Shown piece after piece: positions 48,468 to 52,295 of a stretch of 64,000 nucleotides of DNA. The position numbers were made by a program, and so were the translations under genes. The notes below the pieces were generated by a model, which worked only from the letters and a program-made list of their open reading frames with translations, had not been told where the DNA came from and searched no databases. The stretch's first letter is position 1, and every line of letters begins with the position of its first letter. Source of the DNA: CBDCWT01 sp965223305 (lineage in GTDB: Bacteria; Planctomycetota; Planctomycetia; Pirellulales; Pirellulaceae); NCBI GenBank assembly GCA_965223305.1, contig CBDCWT010000019.1, positions 1-64,000 on the forward strand, in the 5' to 3' direction.

Positions 48468-48606
48468 TGACCGACGAAGTTGTGAATCAGAGACGTTACG
48501 GTGCTCTGCCATTGAGCTACGGCGCTACTCAGCAAATTGCGCCGGTGGGATTCGAACCCACAACCTCCGGGTTATGAGCCATGTACTCCAATCCGGCAGT
48601 CGGTCA
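48468..48606 (-). ncRNA. Y RNA-like gene Y4 with a complete permuted tRNA-Met module
   Basis: Outer stem TGACCGAC pairs over 8 bp with GTCGGTCA. The module reads, 5' to 3': GG-CTCATAA-CCCGG (anticodon arm, anticodon CAT), variable AGGTT, T arm GTGGG-TTCGAAT-CCCAC, acceptor 3' strand CGGCGCA plus A73 (48,537), a 10-base linker, acceptor 5' strand AGCGCCG (from 48,526), TA, D arm GCTC-AATGGCA-GAGC, A, CCG. The two ends rejoin as CCG+GG to give a perfect CCGGG/CCCGG anticodon stem. Position 1-72 is A-A unpaired, as in initiator tRNAs. Confidence 0.88.
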
Positions 48607-48615
48607 CTGTGTGCT

Positions 48616-48745
48616 GGCGACGAAGGTTGGCCAGAGTCATCCGCTCCTAAATGAGCGCCGCCTCCAGGACGTTTGTAAGCGGAGGCGGTCGGAATCGAAC
48701 CGGGCACCGACACGCAGTGTTGGTCGCTCCAATCCGGCAGTCGCC
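48616..48745 (-). ncRNA. Y RNA-like gene Y3 with a tRNA-Ser-like module
   Basis: Outer stem GGCGAC pairs over 6 bp with GTCGCC. The module has T loop TTCGATT, acceptor 3' strand CGCCTCC with discriminator G (48,680), a 14-base linker, acceptor 5' strand GGAGGCG (from 48,665; 7 of 7 pairs) and D arm GCTC-ATTTAG-GAGC. The T stem is interrupted by the hairpin insert with fixed ends (48,701-48,725). Acceptor and discriminator G look seryl; no clear anticodon loop. Confidence 0.82.
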
Positions 48746-48756
48746 GTTGTGTTGTT

Positions 48757-48925
48757 GCCCAACGAAGGGAAGCCAAGAGGTGCGTTTGCTACGGCCGTCC
48801 GTATCGGCGAATCGCCGACCGTCGACTGGCCCCTTTGTCTCAGAAAGACTCCGGCGCCGTTCACTAGCCGGTCGCCCGGCATCGCTACCTTAGGACCGTC
48901 ATGTACTCCCAGCAGGCAGTTGGGC
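48757..48925 (-). ncRNA. Y RNA-like gene Y2 with a 23S rRNA-like segment
   Basis: Outer stem GCCCAAC pairs over 7 bp with GTTGGGC. Directly after GGGAGTACAT comes ACGGTCCTAAGGTAGCGA, identical over 18 bases to the universally conserved helix 69-71 region of 23S rRNA. Further hairpins follow (GTCT/AGAC; TCGGCGA/TCGCCGA; ACGGCCGT). No T loop of the usual kind is visible, so this module is not a simple tRNA mimic. Confidence 0.72.
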
Positions 48926-48940
48926 TTGTGTTACGACCTT

Positions 48941-49006
48941 CCAACGAAGGTGTAGTTCAGACGTTGGGCTTCTTAACAGGAAGATGTAGTCCGAACCGGC
49001 AGTTGG
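48941..49006 (-). ncRNA. Y RNA-like gene Y1 (minimal)
   Basis: At 66 bases the shortest of the set. Outer stem CCAAC/GTTGG, then TTCGG/CTGAA as inner helix. The module is reduced to one hairpin, CTTC-CTGTTAA-GAAG, a perfect tRNA-Asn anticodon loop (GTT). It starts 8 bases after the end of the tRNA-Cys gene, so it is probably released by tRNA 3' processing. Confidence 0.72.
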
Positions 49007-49014
49007 TCGGTCAG

Positions 49015-49085
49015 AGACGCCGGTGGGAATCGAACCCACTTCAACTGCTTTGCAGGCAGCCGCCTGGCCATCTGGCTCCAGCGTC
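49015..49085 (-). tRNA. tRNA-Cys(GCA)
   Basis: Acceptor GACGCTG/CGGCGTC all paired (one GU), D stem GCC/GGC, anticodon loop CTGCAAA, T arm GTGGG/CCCAC with TTCGATT. No CCA encoded. Last tRNA before the Y RNA genes. Confidence 0.93.
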
Positions 49086-49091
49086 ATTCAG

Positions 49092-49164
49092 TGTCCCAGC
49101 CAGGAATCGAACCTGGTCTACGAGCTTCGCGGGCTCGCGTGCGAATCCGGCACACTCCAAGGAC
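49092..49164 (-). tRNA. tRNA-Arg(GCG)-like, C33
   Basis: Acceptor GTCCTTG/CTGGGAC (one T-T), D arm GTGC/GCAC, anticodon stem CGAGC/GCTCG (5 of 5) with loop CCGCGAA, so position 33 is C. T arm CCAGG/CCTGG. Short 71-base core. Confidence 0.75.
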
Positions 49165-49253
49165 GTTGCTAGGGGGTTAGGAGTTTAGGGGTTTAGAAGG
49201 TGTAGTCACCTAACCCTCTAAACTCCCAGCCCCCTAAACTCCTCACGGTTAAG
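49165..49253. other. Gap in tRNA array with an inverted repeat
   Basis: A 19-base inverted repeat (ggggttaggagtttagggg at 49,173-49,191 and its near complement at 49,215-49,243) forms a long imperfect hairpin. No tRNA fits. Confidence 0.6.
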
Positions 49254-49325
49254 CACCCCGCCGAGGAATCGAACCTCGTCCGACAGATTCGAAGTCTGCC
49301 ATGCCATCCATCACACTCGCAGGGC
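49254..49325 (-). tRNA. tRNA-Arg(TCG)
   Basis: Acceptor GCCCTGC/GCGGGGT paired with two GU, anticodon stem GCAGA/TCTGT, loop CTTCGAA, T arm CGAGG/CCTCG. D arm has only three pairs. Confidence 0.82.
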
Positions 49326-49333
49326 GTAGTCAG

Positions 49334-49418
49334 TAGCCCGTCGAGGAATCGAACCTGGTCGGGCACCGCCCGCAGGGTGGTCGGCTTCGGAAGCCGCTCT
49401 CCGGCACACCCACGGGCC
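49334..49418 (-). tRNA. tRNA-Arg(CCG)-like with hairpin insert
   Basis: Acceptor GGCCCGT/ACGGGCT fully paired; anticodon loop TTCCGAA. The fixed-end hairpin insert (49,360-49,382; arms CCC/GGG) fills the variable region, and the T stem pairs only with a three-base CCA bulge (CGA-CCA-GG / CCTCG). Confidence 0.72.
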
Positions 49419-49423
49419 ATCAG

Positions 49424-49495
49424 TATCCGGACCTGGAATCGAACCAGGACCAAGACCTTAGGAGGGTCTTGTGCGTTCCGTTACACCATCCGGAC
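49424..49495 (-). tRNA. tRNA-Arg(CCT)
   Basis: Acceptor GTCCGGA/TCCGGAT, anticodon stem AGACC/GGTCT, loop CTCCTAA, T arm CCTGG/CCAGG. Confidence 0.9.
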
Positions 49496-49501
49496 ATCAA
49501 A

Positions 49502-49590
49502 AGCCGACGACTGGATTTGCACCAGCATCAACCGCCAGTGTTTAACATTGTTGGCAAGACCGGCGCCTTTCTCAGTCGAGCCACGTCGGC
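49502..49590 (-). tRNA. Class II tRNA, anticodon unclear
   Basis: Acceptor GCCGACG/CGTCGGC is perfect and the T arm is GCTGG/CCAGT with the unusual loop TGCAAAT. The 38 bases between the D and T arms fold poorly; an ATGTTAAAC stretch could present TAA (Leu) or GTT (Asn). Length fits a long variable arm. Confidence 0.6.
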
Positions 49591-49596
49591 AACAAG

Positions 49597-49665
49597 CAGG
49601 AGTGCAAGGAATCGAACCCTGCTGGGCGGGTTTGGAGGCCGCTTGCTTCCCAGAAGCACACTCCT
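49597..49665 (-). tRNA. tRNA-Trp(CCA)
   Basis: Acceptor AGGAGTG/CACTCCT perfect with discriminator G, D stem GCTT/AAGC, anticodon loop CTCCAAA on a stem with one closing mismatch. Confidence 0.85.
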
Positions 49666-49678
49666 GTAGTTGGTTAAG

Positions 49679-49752
49679 GGTGACCGATGGGAGTTGAACC
49701 CATACCTTCTGCTTCACAGGCAGACGTGCCTACCGCGTACACCACGGACACC
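49679..49752 (-). tRNA. tRNA-His(GTG)
   Basis: Anticodon stem TCTGC/GCAGA with loop CTGTGAA, T arm ATGGG/CCCAT, and the encoded extra G at position -1 opposite C73 that marks tRNA-His. Acceptor has one T-T mismatch. Confidence 0.9.
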
Positions 49753-49765
49753 ATATTGTTCTGAG

Positions 49766-49850
49766 CGGAAGGAGCGGGAGTTGAACCCGCAAGGCCGCTA
49801 AGCTCGACCGGCTTCCAACCGGCTCCCGTCACCAATCGGGTAGCCCTTCC
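49766..49850 (-). tRNA. tRNA-Ser(GGA)
   Basis: Acceptor GGAAGGG/TCCTTCC, discriminator G, anticodon stem GCCGG/CCGGT with loop TTGGAAG, long variable arm, T arm GCGGG/CCCGC. Confidence 0.92.
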
Positions 49851-49862
49851 CTATTCCTCTAG

Positions 49863-49934
49863 CAGCCCGACCAGGATTCGAACCTGGAACATCTCGTTAG
49901 AAGCGAGACATGATGTCCGTTTCACCATCGAGCC
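49863..49934 (-). tRNA. tRNA-Arg(TCT)
   Basis: Acceptor GGCTCGA/TCGGGCT (two GU), anticodon stem TCTCG/CGAGA, loop CTTCTAA, T arm CCAGG/CCTGG. Confidence 0.92.
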
Positions 49935-49939
49935 ATAAG

Positions 49940-50025
49940 CGGAAGGCATGGGATTTGAACCCATATCTCCGTGAGGAGGCACGCATTAGCAGTGCGGCCC
50001 GGCAAACCGTATCCGGCTACCTTCC
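49940..50025 (-). tRNA. tRNA-Ser(GCT)
   Basis: Acceptor GGAAGGT/GCCTTCC, discriminator G, loop CTGCTAA, long variable arm, T arm ATGGG/CCCAT with loop TTCAAAT. Confidence 0.9.
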
Positions 50026-50037
50026 GATTTAGTCGAG

Positions 50038-50124
50038 TGGACCGACCGGGAATCGAACCCGCCAGTGCCTCCGGAGAACTGGCCGCCACGCCAGGGCGGT
50101 GTCTTCCCGTTGGACGATCAGCCC
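50038..50124 (-). tRNA. Class II tRNA with Ala anticodon (GGC)
   Basis: Acceptor GGGCTGA/TCGGTCC fully paired, D stem GTC/GAC, anticodon stem CCGCC/GGCGG (5 of 5) with loop CTGGCGT. The variable region is a long hairpin (CCAGT/ACTGG), which alanine tRNAs never have. Confidence 0.78.
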
Positions 50125-50136
50125 ACTTGTCTTCAG

Positions 50137-50208
50137 TGGACCGCATGGGAGTCGAACCCATCACACCGACCTTGCAAGGGTCAGTCGCCCCCAACGGCAT
50201 GCCGGCCC
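50137..50208 (-). tRNA. tRNA-Ala(TGC)
   Basis: Anticodon stem TGACC/GGTCG with loop CTTGCAA, T arm ATGGG/CCCAT, acceptor GGGCCGG/GCGGTCC with one mismatch. Confidence 0.87.
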
Positions 50209-50218
50209 ATCTATCGAG

Positions 50219-50316
50219 AGGTCCGTCCGGGACTTGAACCCGGTCTCGGGCACCGACCGACACGATGTCGGATGGTCGGCTACCACGGCGGCGTGCGGCC
50301 GCAACACTTACAGACC
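50219..50316 (-). tRNA. tRNA-like gene with hairpin insert, anticodon unresolved
   Basis: Acceptor GGTCTGT/ACGGACC fully paired (one GU), D-like arm GTG/CAC, T arm CCGGG/CCCGG perfect. The region between holds the fixed-end insert (50,247-50,277; arms CCGAC/GTCGG), and no normal anticodon stem forms. Confidence 0.6.
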
Positions 50317-50328
50317 AAACCAAAAAAG

Positions 50329-50401
50329 TGATCCCGGCTGGAATCGAACCAGCACTTTCCTGGATGTCGGCCAGGCGTCTTCGCCGTTGGACCACGGGAT
50401 C
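50329..50401 (-). tRNA. tRNA-Val(GAC)-like, C33
   Basis: Acceptor GATCCCG/CGGGATC perfect, D stem GTC/GAC, anticodon stem CCTGG/CCAGG with loop CCGACAT (C at 33), T arm GCTGG/CCAGC. Confidence 0.8.
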
Positions 50402-50407
50402 ATCGAG

Positions 50408-50483
50408 TGACCGAGGCAGGAGTCGAACCTACAAAATCGCCACGCTCTCAACGTGACCGCTTTGCCAGTTTGCGTACTCGGCC
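50408..50483 (-). tRNA. tRNA-Leu(GAG)
   Basis: Acceptor GGCCGAG/CTCGGTC, anticodon stem TCACG/CGTGG with loop TTGAGAG, T stem GTAGG/CCTGC. Confidence 0.82.
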
Positions 50484-50491
50484 TTATCGAG

Positions 50492-50560
50492 TAGCGGGTC
50501 CGGGGGTCGCACCCGGCCGTTCAGGCTTATGAGGCCCGAATGAGCACTGGCCCACCCGCA
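50492..50560 (-). tRNA. tRNA-Met(CAT)
   Basis: Loop CTCATAA on stem CGGGC/GCCTG; acceptor TGCGGGT/ACCCGCT with 1-72 unpaired (T-T), again initiator-like; T arm CCGGG/CCCGG with loop TGCGACC. Could also be an Ile2 gene read after lysidine modification. Confidence 0.82.
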
Positions 50561-50565
50561 GCAAG

Positions 50566-50635
50566 TTGCAGGTCTCGGTATCGAGCCGAGCACATCAGCC
50601 TCATCAGAGCCGATCGGACACCTGTCGCACCTGCA
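50566..50635 (-). tRNA. tRNA-Ile(GAT)
   Basis: Acceptor TGCAGGT/ACCTGCA perfect, anticodon stem extended to 7 bp (ATCGGCT/GGCTGAT) with loop CTGATGA, T arm CTCGG/CCGAG with loop CTCGATA. Small D arm. Confidence 0.78.
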
Positions 50636-50646
50636 ATGTTCTCAAG

Positions 50647-50730
50647 TAGCCAAGGCGAGAGTCGAACTCGCATGCCCTCGCGGGCACGACGTTCTGAGCG
50701 TCGCGCGTATACCTGTTCCGCCACTTGGCT
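50647..50730 (-). tRNA. tRNA-Leu(CAG)
   Basis: Acceptor AGCCAAG/CTTGGCT perfect, loop CTCAGAA, long variable arm (GCCC/GGGC), T arm GCGAG/CTCGC. Confidence 0.92.
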
Positions 50731-50737
50731 ATGTCAG

Positions 50738-50810
50738 CAGCCCGTACGGGAGTCGAACCCGTATCACGAGAATGAGGGTCTCGTATCCTGAACCGTTAGA
50801 AGAACGGGCC
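50738..50810 (-). tRNA. tRNA-Glu(CTC), C33
   Basis: Acceptor GGCCCGT/ACGGGCT with discriminator G; anticodon stem CGAGA/TCTCG with loop CCCTCAT (C at 33); T arm ACGGG/CCCGT. Confidence 0.85.
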
Positions 50811-50820
50811 AAATTGTCAG

Positions 50821-50902
50821 TGCGCCGGGACGGAGTCGAACCGCCACAGCCCGAAGGCGGGTGGGTTACAGCCACTGGGGCTCACCTATGCCCAGCCGAC
50901 GC
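50821..50902 (-). tRNA. tRNA-Tyr(GTA)
   Basis: Acceptor GCGTCGG/CCGGCGC, stem GTGG/CCAC with loop CTGTAAC, long variable arm as expected for Tyr, discriminator A. Confidence 0.87.
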
Positions 50903-50914
50903 ATGTTGTTCAAG

Positions 50915-50989
50915 TAGCACGGGAGGGAGTCGAACCCACATCCACGGACTTTTGAAATCCGTCGCTCTGCCAGGTTGGCGTACCGCGCC
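50915..50989 (-). tRNA. tRNA-Leu(CAA)
   Basis: Acceptor GGCGCGG/CCGTGCT, anticodon stem CGGAT/GTCCG with loop TTCAAAA. T stem GTGGG/CCCTC has one mismatch. Confidence 0.84.
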
Positions 50990-50996
50990 ATTCAAG

Positions 50997-51071
50997 CACC
51001 CCCGATCGGATTTGAACCGACGGCCTCCACCTTGACAGGGTGGCGAGCACTCCTGACTGCTCCACGAGGGC
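50997..51071 (-). tRNA. tRNA-Asp(GTC)
   Basis: Acceptor GCCCTCG/CGGGGGT, discriminator G, anticodon stem CCACC/GGTGG with loop CTGTCAA, T loop TTCAAAT. Confidence 0.92.
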
Positions 51072-51094
51072 GTGTTGTTTTCAAGTGGCTCAGG

Positions 51095-51166
51095 TGGACC
51101 CACCCGGAATTGCACCGGGATCTCTGGCATGCGACGCCAGCATCTTCCTGTTCGCGCGATGAGCCC
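51095..51166 (-). tRNA. tRNA-Ala(CGC)
   Basis: Acceptor GGGCTCA/TGGGTCC fully paired, anticodon stem CTGGC/GCCAG with loop GTCGCAT, T arm CCCGG/CCGGG with unusual loop TGCAATT. Confidence 0.82.
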
Positions 51167-51177
51167 ATCTTGCGGAG

Positions 51178-51263
51178 CGGAAGCCGTGAGACTCGAACTC
51201 ACAAACGACTCTTCGTCGCCACCTGTTTTCAAAACAGGCTCCTCATCCAGCCGGATGACTTCC
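51178..51263 (-). tRNA. tRNA-Ser(TGA)
   Basis: Acceptor GGAAGTC/GGCTTCC, discriminator G, anticodon stem CCTGT/ACAGG with loop TTTGAAA, long variable arm, T arm GTGAG/CTCAC. Confidence 0.92.
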
Positions 51264-51273
51264 GTCCAACGAG

Positions 51274-51348
51274 CTGCGGAAGTTGGAATCGAACCAACGG
51301 CCTCCTGGTTCAGAGCCAGGCGTCACTACCAGCAGCAACTGTTCCGCA
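51274..51348 (-). tRNA. tRNA-Gln(CTG)
   Basis: Acceptor TGCGGAA/TTCCGCA perfect, discriminator G, anticodon stem CCTGG/CCAGG with loop CTCTGAA, T arm GTTGG/CCAAC. Confidence 0.93.
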
Positions 51349-51395
51349 TCGACTTGCTTTATCAACGACACCCTGCACGTGGCCGGGTTCGCGAG

Positions 51396-51466
51396 CTCGG
51401 GGAGAAGGATTTGAACCTTCACAGCCTGCTTCAAAGGCAGGCGGCCTACCGTTAGCCGATCCCCAA
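51396..51466 (-). tRNA. tRNA-Gln(TTG)
   Basis: Acceptor TTGGGGA/TCCCCGA, discriminator G, anticodon stem CCTGC/GCAGG with loop CTTTGAA, T arm GAAGG/CCTTC. Confidence 0.92.
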
Positions 51467-51467
51467 G

Positions 51468-51539
51468 AGTGCCCAGCGGGAGTCGAACCCGCCTCGCCAG
51501 GTTGGAAGCCTGGAGCCTTTGCCGCTCGGCCAAGAGCAC
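51468..51539 (-). tRNA. tRNA-Gly(TCC)
   Basis: Anticodon stem CCAGG/CCTGG with loop CTTCCAA, discriminator T as usual for Gly, T arm GCGGG/CCCGC. Acceptor GTGCTCT/TGGGCAC has one mismatch. Confidence 0.9.
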
Positions 51540-51552
51540 GTTTGTTGTTAAG

Positions 51553-51666
51553 CGGAAGGAGAGGGAGTCGAACCCTCAAGGCTTGACGCTCGACCGCTTT
51601 CGAAGCGGGTGCCATCACGGGCACCGATCAGGCATGGATGCCTGGATTGGTCCGGCTTGCCCTTCC
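51553..51666 (-). tRNA. tRNA-Ser(CGA) with hairpin insert in the D loop
   Basis: 114 bases. Acceptor GGAAGGG/TCCTTCC, discriminator G, loop TTCGAAA, long variable arm, T arm GAGGG/CCCTC are all normal. The D loop carries the 35-base fixed-end insert at 51,618-51,652 (arms CAGGCAT/ATGCCTG) between the GCC and GGC strands of the D stem. Confidence 0.85.
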
Positions 51667-51678
51667 GTTTGCATCAAG

Positions 51679-51753
51679 CTGCGGAGGCAGGAATCGAACC
51701 TGCGACAAAGCGGTTAACAGCCGCCCTCCCGTACCAACACGGAACCCACCGCA
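51679..51753 (-). tRNA. tRNA-Asn(GTT)
   Basis: Anticodon stem GGCGG/CCGCT with loop CTGTTAA, discriminator G, T arm GCAGG/CCTGC. Acceptor TGCGGTG/CTCCGCA with one T-T mismatch. Confidence 0.9.
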
Positions 51754-51762
51754 CTATTCAAG

Positions 51763-51866
51763 TCAGGATGGCTGGATTTAACCACGGGCACCGATCGGGC
51801 ATGCATGCACGGATTGGTCGCTCGTGTTTCCGAAGCACGCGGAATACCAGGCTTTCCCACACCCTG
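51763..51866 (-). tRNA. tRNA-Pro(CGG) with hairpin insert in the T stem
   Basis: Acceptor CAGGGTG/CATCCTG, discriminator A, loop TTCGGAA. The 35-base insert (51,785-51,819) splits the 5' strand of the T stem between GC and TGG; removing it restores GCTGG/CCAGC exactly. Confidence 0.83.
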
Positions 51867-51874
51867 AGATCCAG

Positions 51875-51945
51875 AGCGCCCAGCGGGAGTCGAACCCGCA
51901 CTTCCGCCATGGCGAGGCAGTAGGCTGCCACTACATCATGGGCGC
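51875..51945 (-). tRNA. tRNA-Gly(GCC), C33
   Basis: Acceptor GCGCCCA/TGGGCGC perfect, discriminator T, anticodon stem CTGCC/GGCGG with loop TCGCCAT (C at 33), T arm GCGGG/CCCGC. Confidence 0.85.
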
Positions 51946-51976
51946 TTGTTTGTGTGCCGAATTGTCAAGGATCAAG

Positions 51977-52048
51977 AGCACCGGGTGGGAATCGAACCCA
52001 CGTCCCCGCGTTACGAAGGCGGGATCCTTGCCTCTGGACGACCAGTGC
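51977..52048 (-). tRNA. tRNA-Thr(CGT)
   Basis: Acceptor GCACTGG/CCGGTGC, anticodon loop TTCGTAA on stem CCGCC/CGCGG (closing C-C mismatch), T arm GTGGG/CCCAC, discriminator T. Confidence 0.85.
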
Positions 52049-52059
52049 TTTCAAGTTGT

Positions 52060-52105
52060 CAGCAGGACCACAGGGGCTCGAACTCTGCTAGGGTTTTCAC
52101 CTACT
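52060..52105. other. attL of the integrative element
   Basis: Host tRNA-Lys sequence changes to element sequence at the plus-strand core gaac (52,080-52,083). The same core occurs at attR (63,309-63,312). The short shared core fits a serine integrase. Confidence 0.8.
52063..52083 (-). pseudogene. tRNA-Lys(CTT), 3' remnant at attL
   Basis: Only the last part of the T loop, CCCTG and acceptor strand TGGTCCT with discriminator G remain. The complementary 5' part (GGGACTA) lies 11.2 kb away at 63,363. The gene was cut in its T loop by integration. Confidence 0.85.
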
Positions 52106-52170
52106 TCGCAATTCCCTTTCAGAAACTAGACCCCTTGGGGTCGGGGAAGGTTCGGGCGAGAGTCGCCGCC

Positions 52171-52200
52171 AGCCCCCCGTGAATCACGTCATGGGGGGCT
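52171..52200. terminator. Hairpin at the left end of the element
   Basis: AGCCCCCC and GGGGGGCT form a perfect 8-bp stem, extended by gtg/cat, around a short loop. There is no T run. In the circular form it would lie just after the extended integrase reading frame and could end that transcript. Confidence 0.5.
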
Positions 52201-52295
52201 AGGACGACGGTCCGAATGGTGGATCATCCCCAACCCATCCCGCCCCCCATGACCTCTTTCTTTGTCTGGTTGGGGAGTAACGAAAGGATTGGGGA

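Noticed and set aside
48581..48636. Reading the closing block of one Y unit and the opening block of the next as one intron inside a normal-order tRNA
   Set aside because: Acceptor strands on either side do not pair in that order, while they pair perfectly across the short linkers; outer stems also match within units rather than between neighbours.
48581..49006. A group I intron or homing-endonuclease system, suggested by the I-CeuI-like core and GACTACA strings
   Set aside because: The units are 66-169 bases, lack the P/Q/R/S core of group I introns, and the 121-residue protein has no LAGLIDADG, HNH or GIY motif. The Y RNA fold explains the repeats better.
50588..50610. CTGATGAG in a tRNA gene, resembling a hammerhead ribozyme core
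   Set aside because: No GAAA partner or three-stem frame; it is the anticodon arm of tRNA-Ile(GAT).
48541..51923. Many plus-strand open frames of 60-200 codons across the tRNA array
   Set aside because: They are the reverse complement of tRNA genes (recurrent SRTRT/ESNP-like strings from T loops) and have no ribosome sites.
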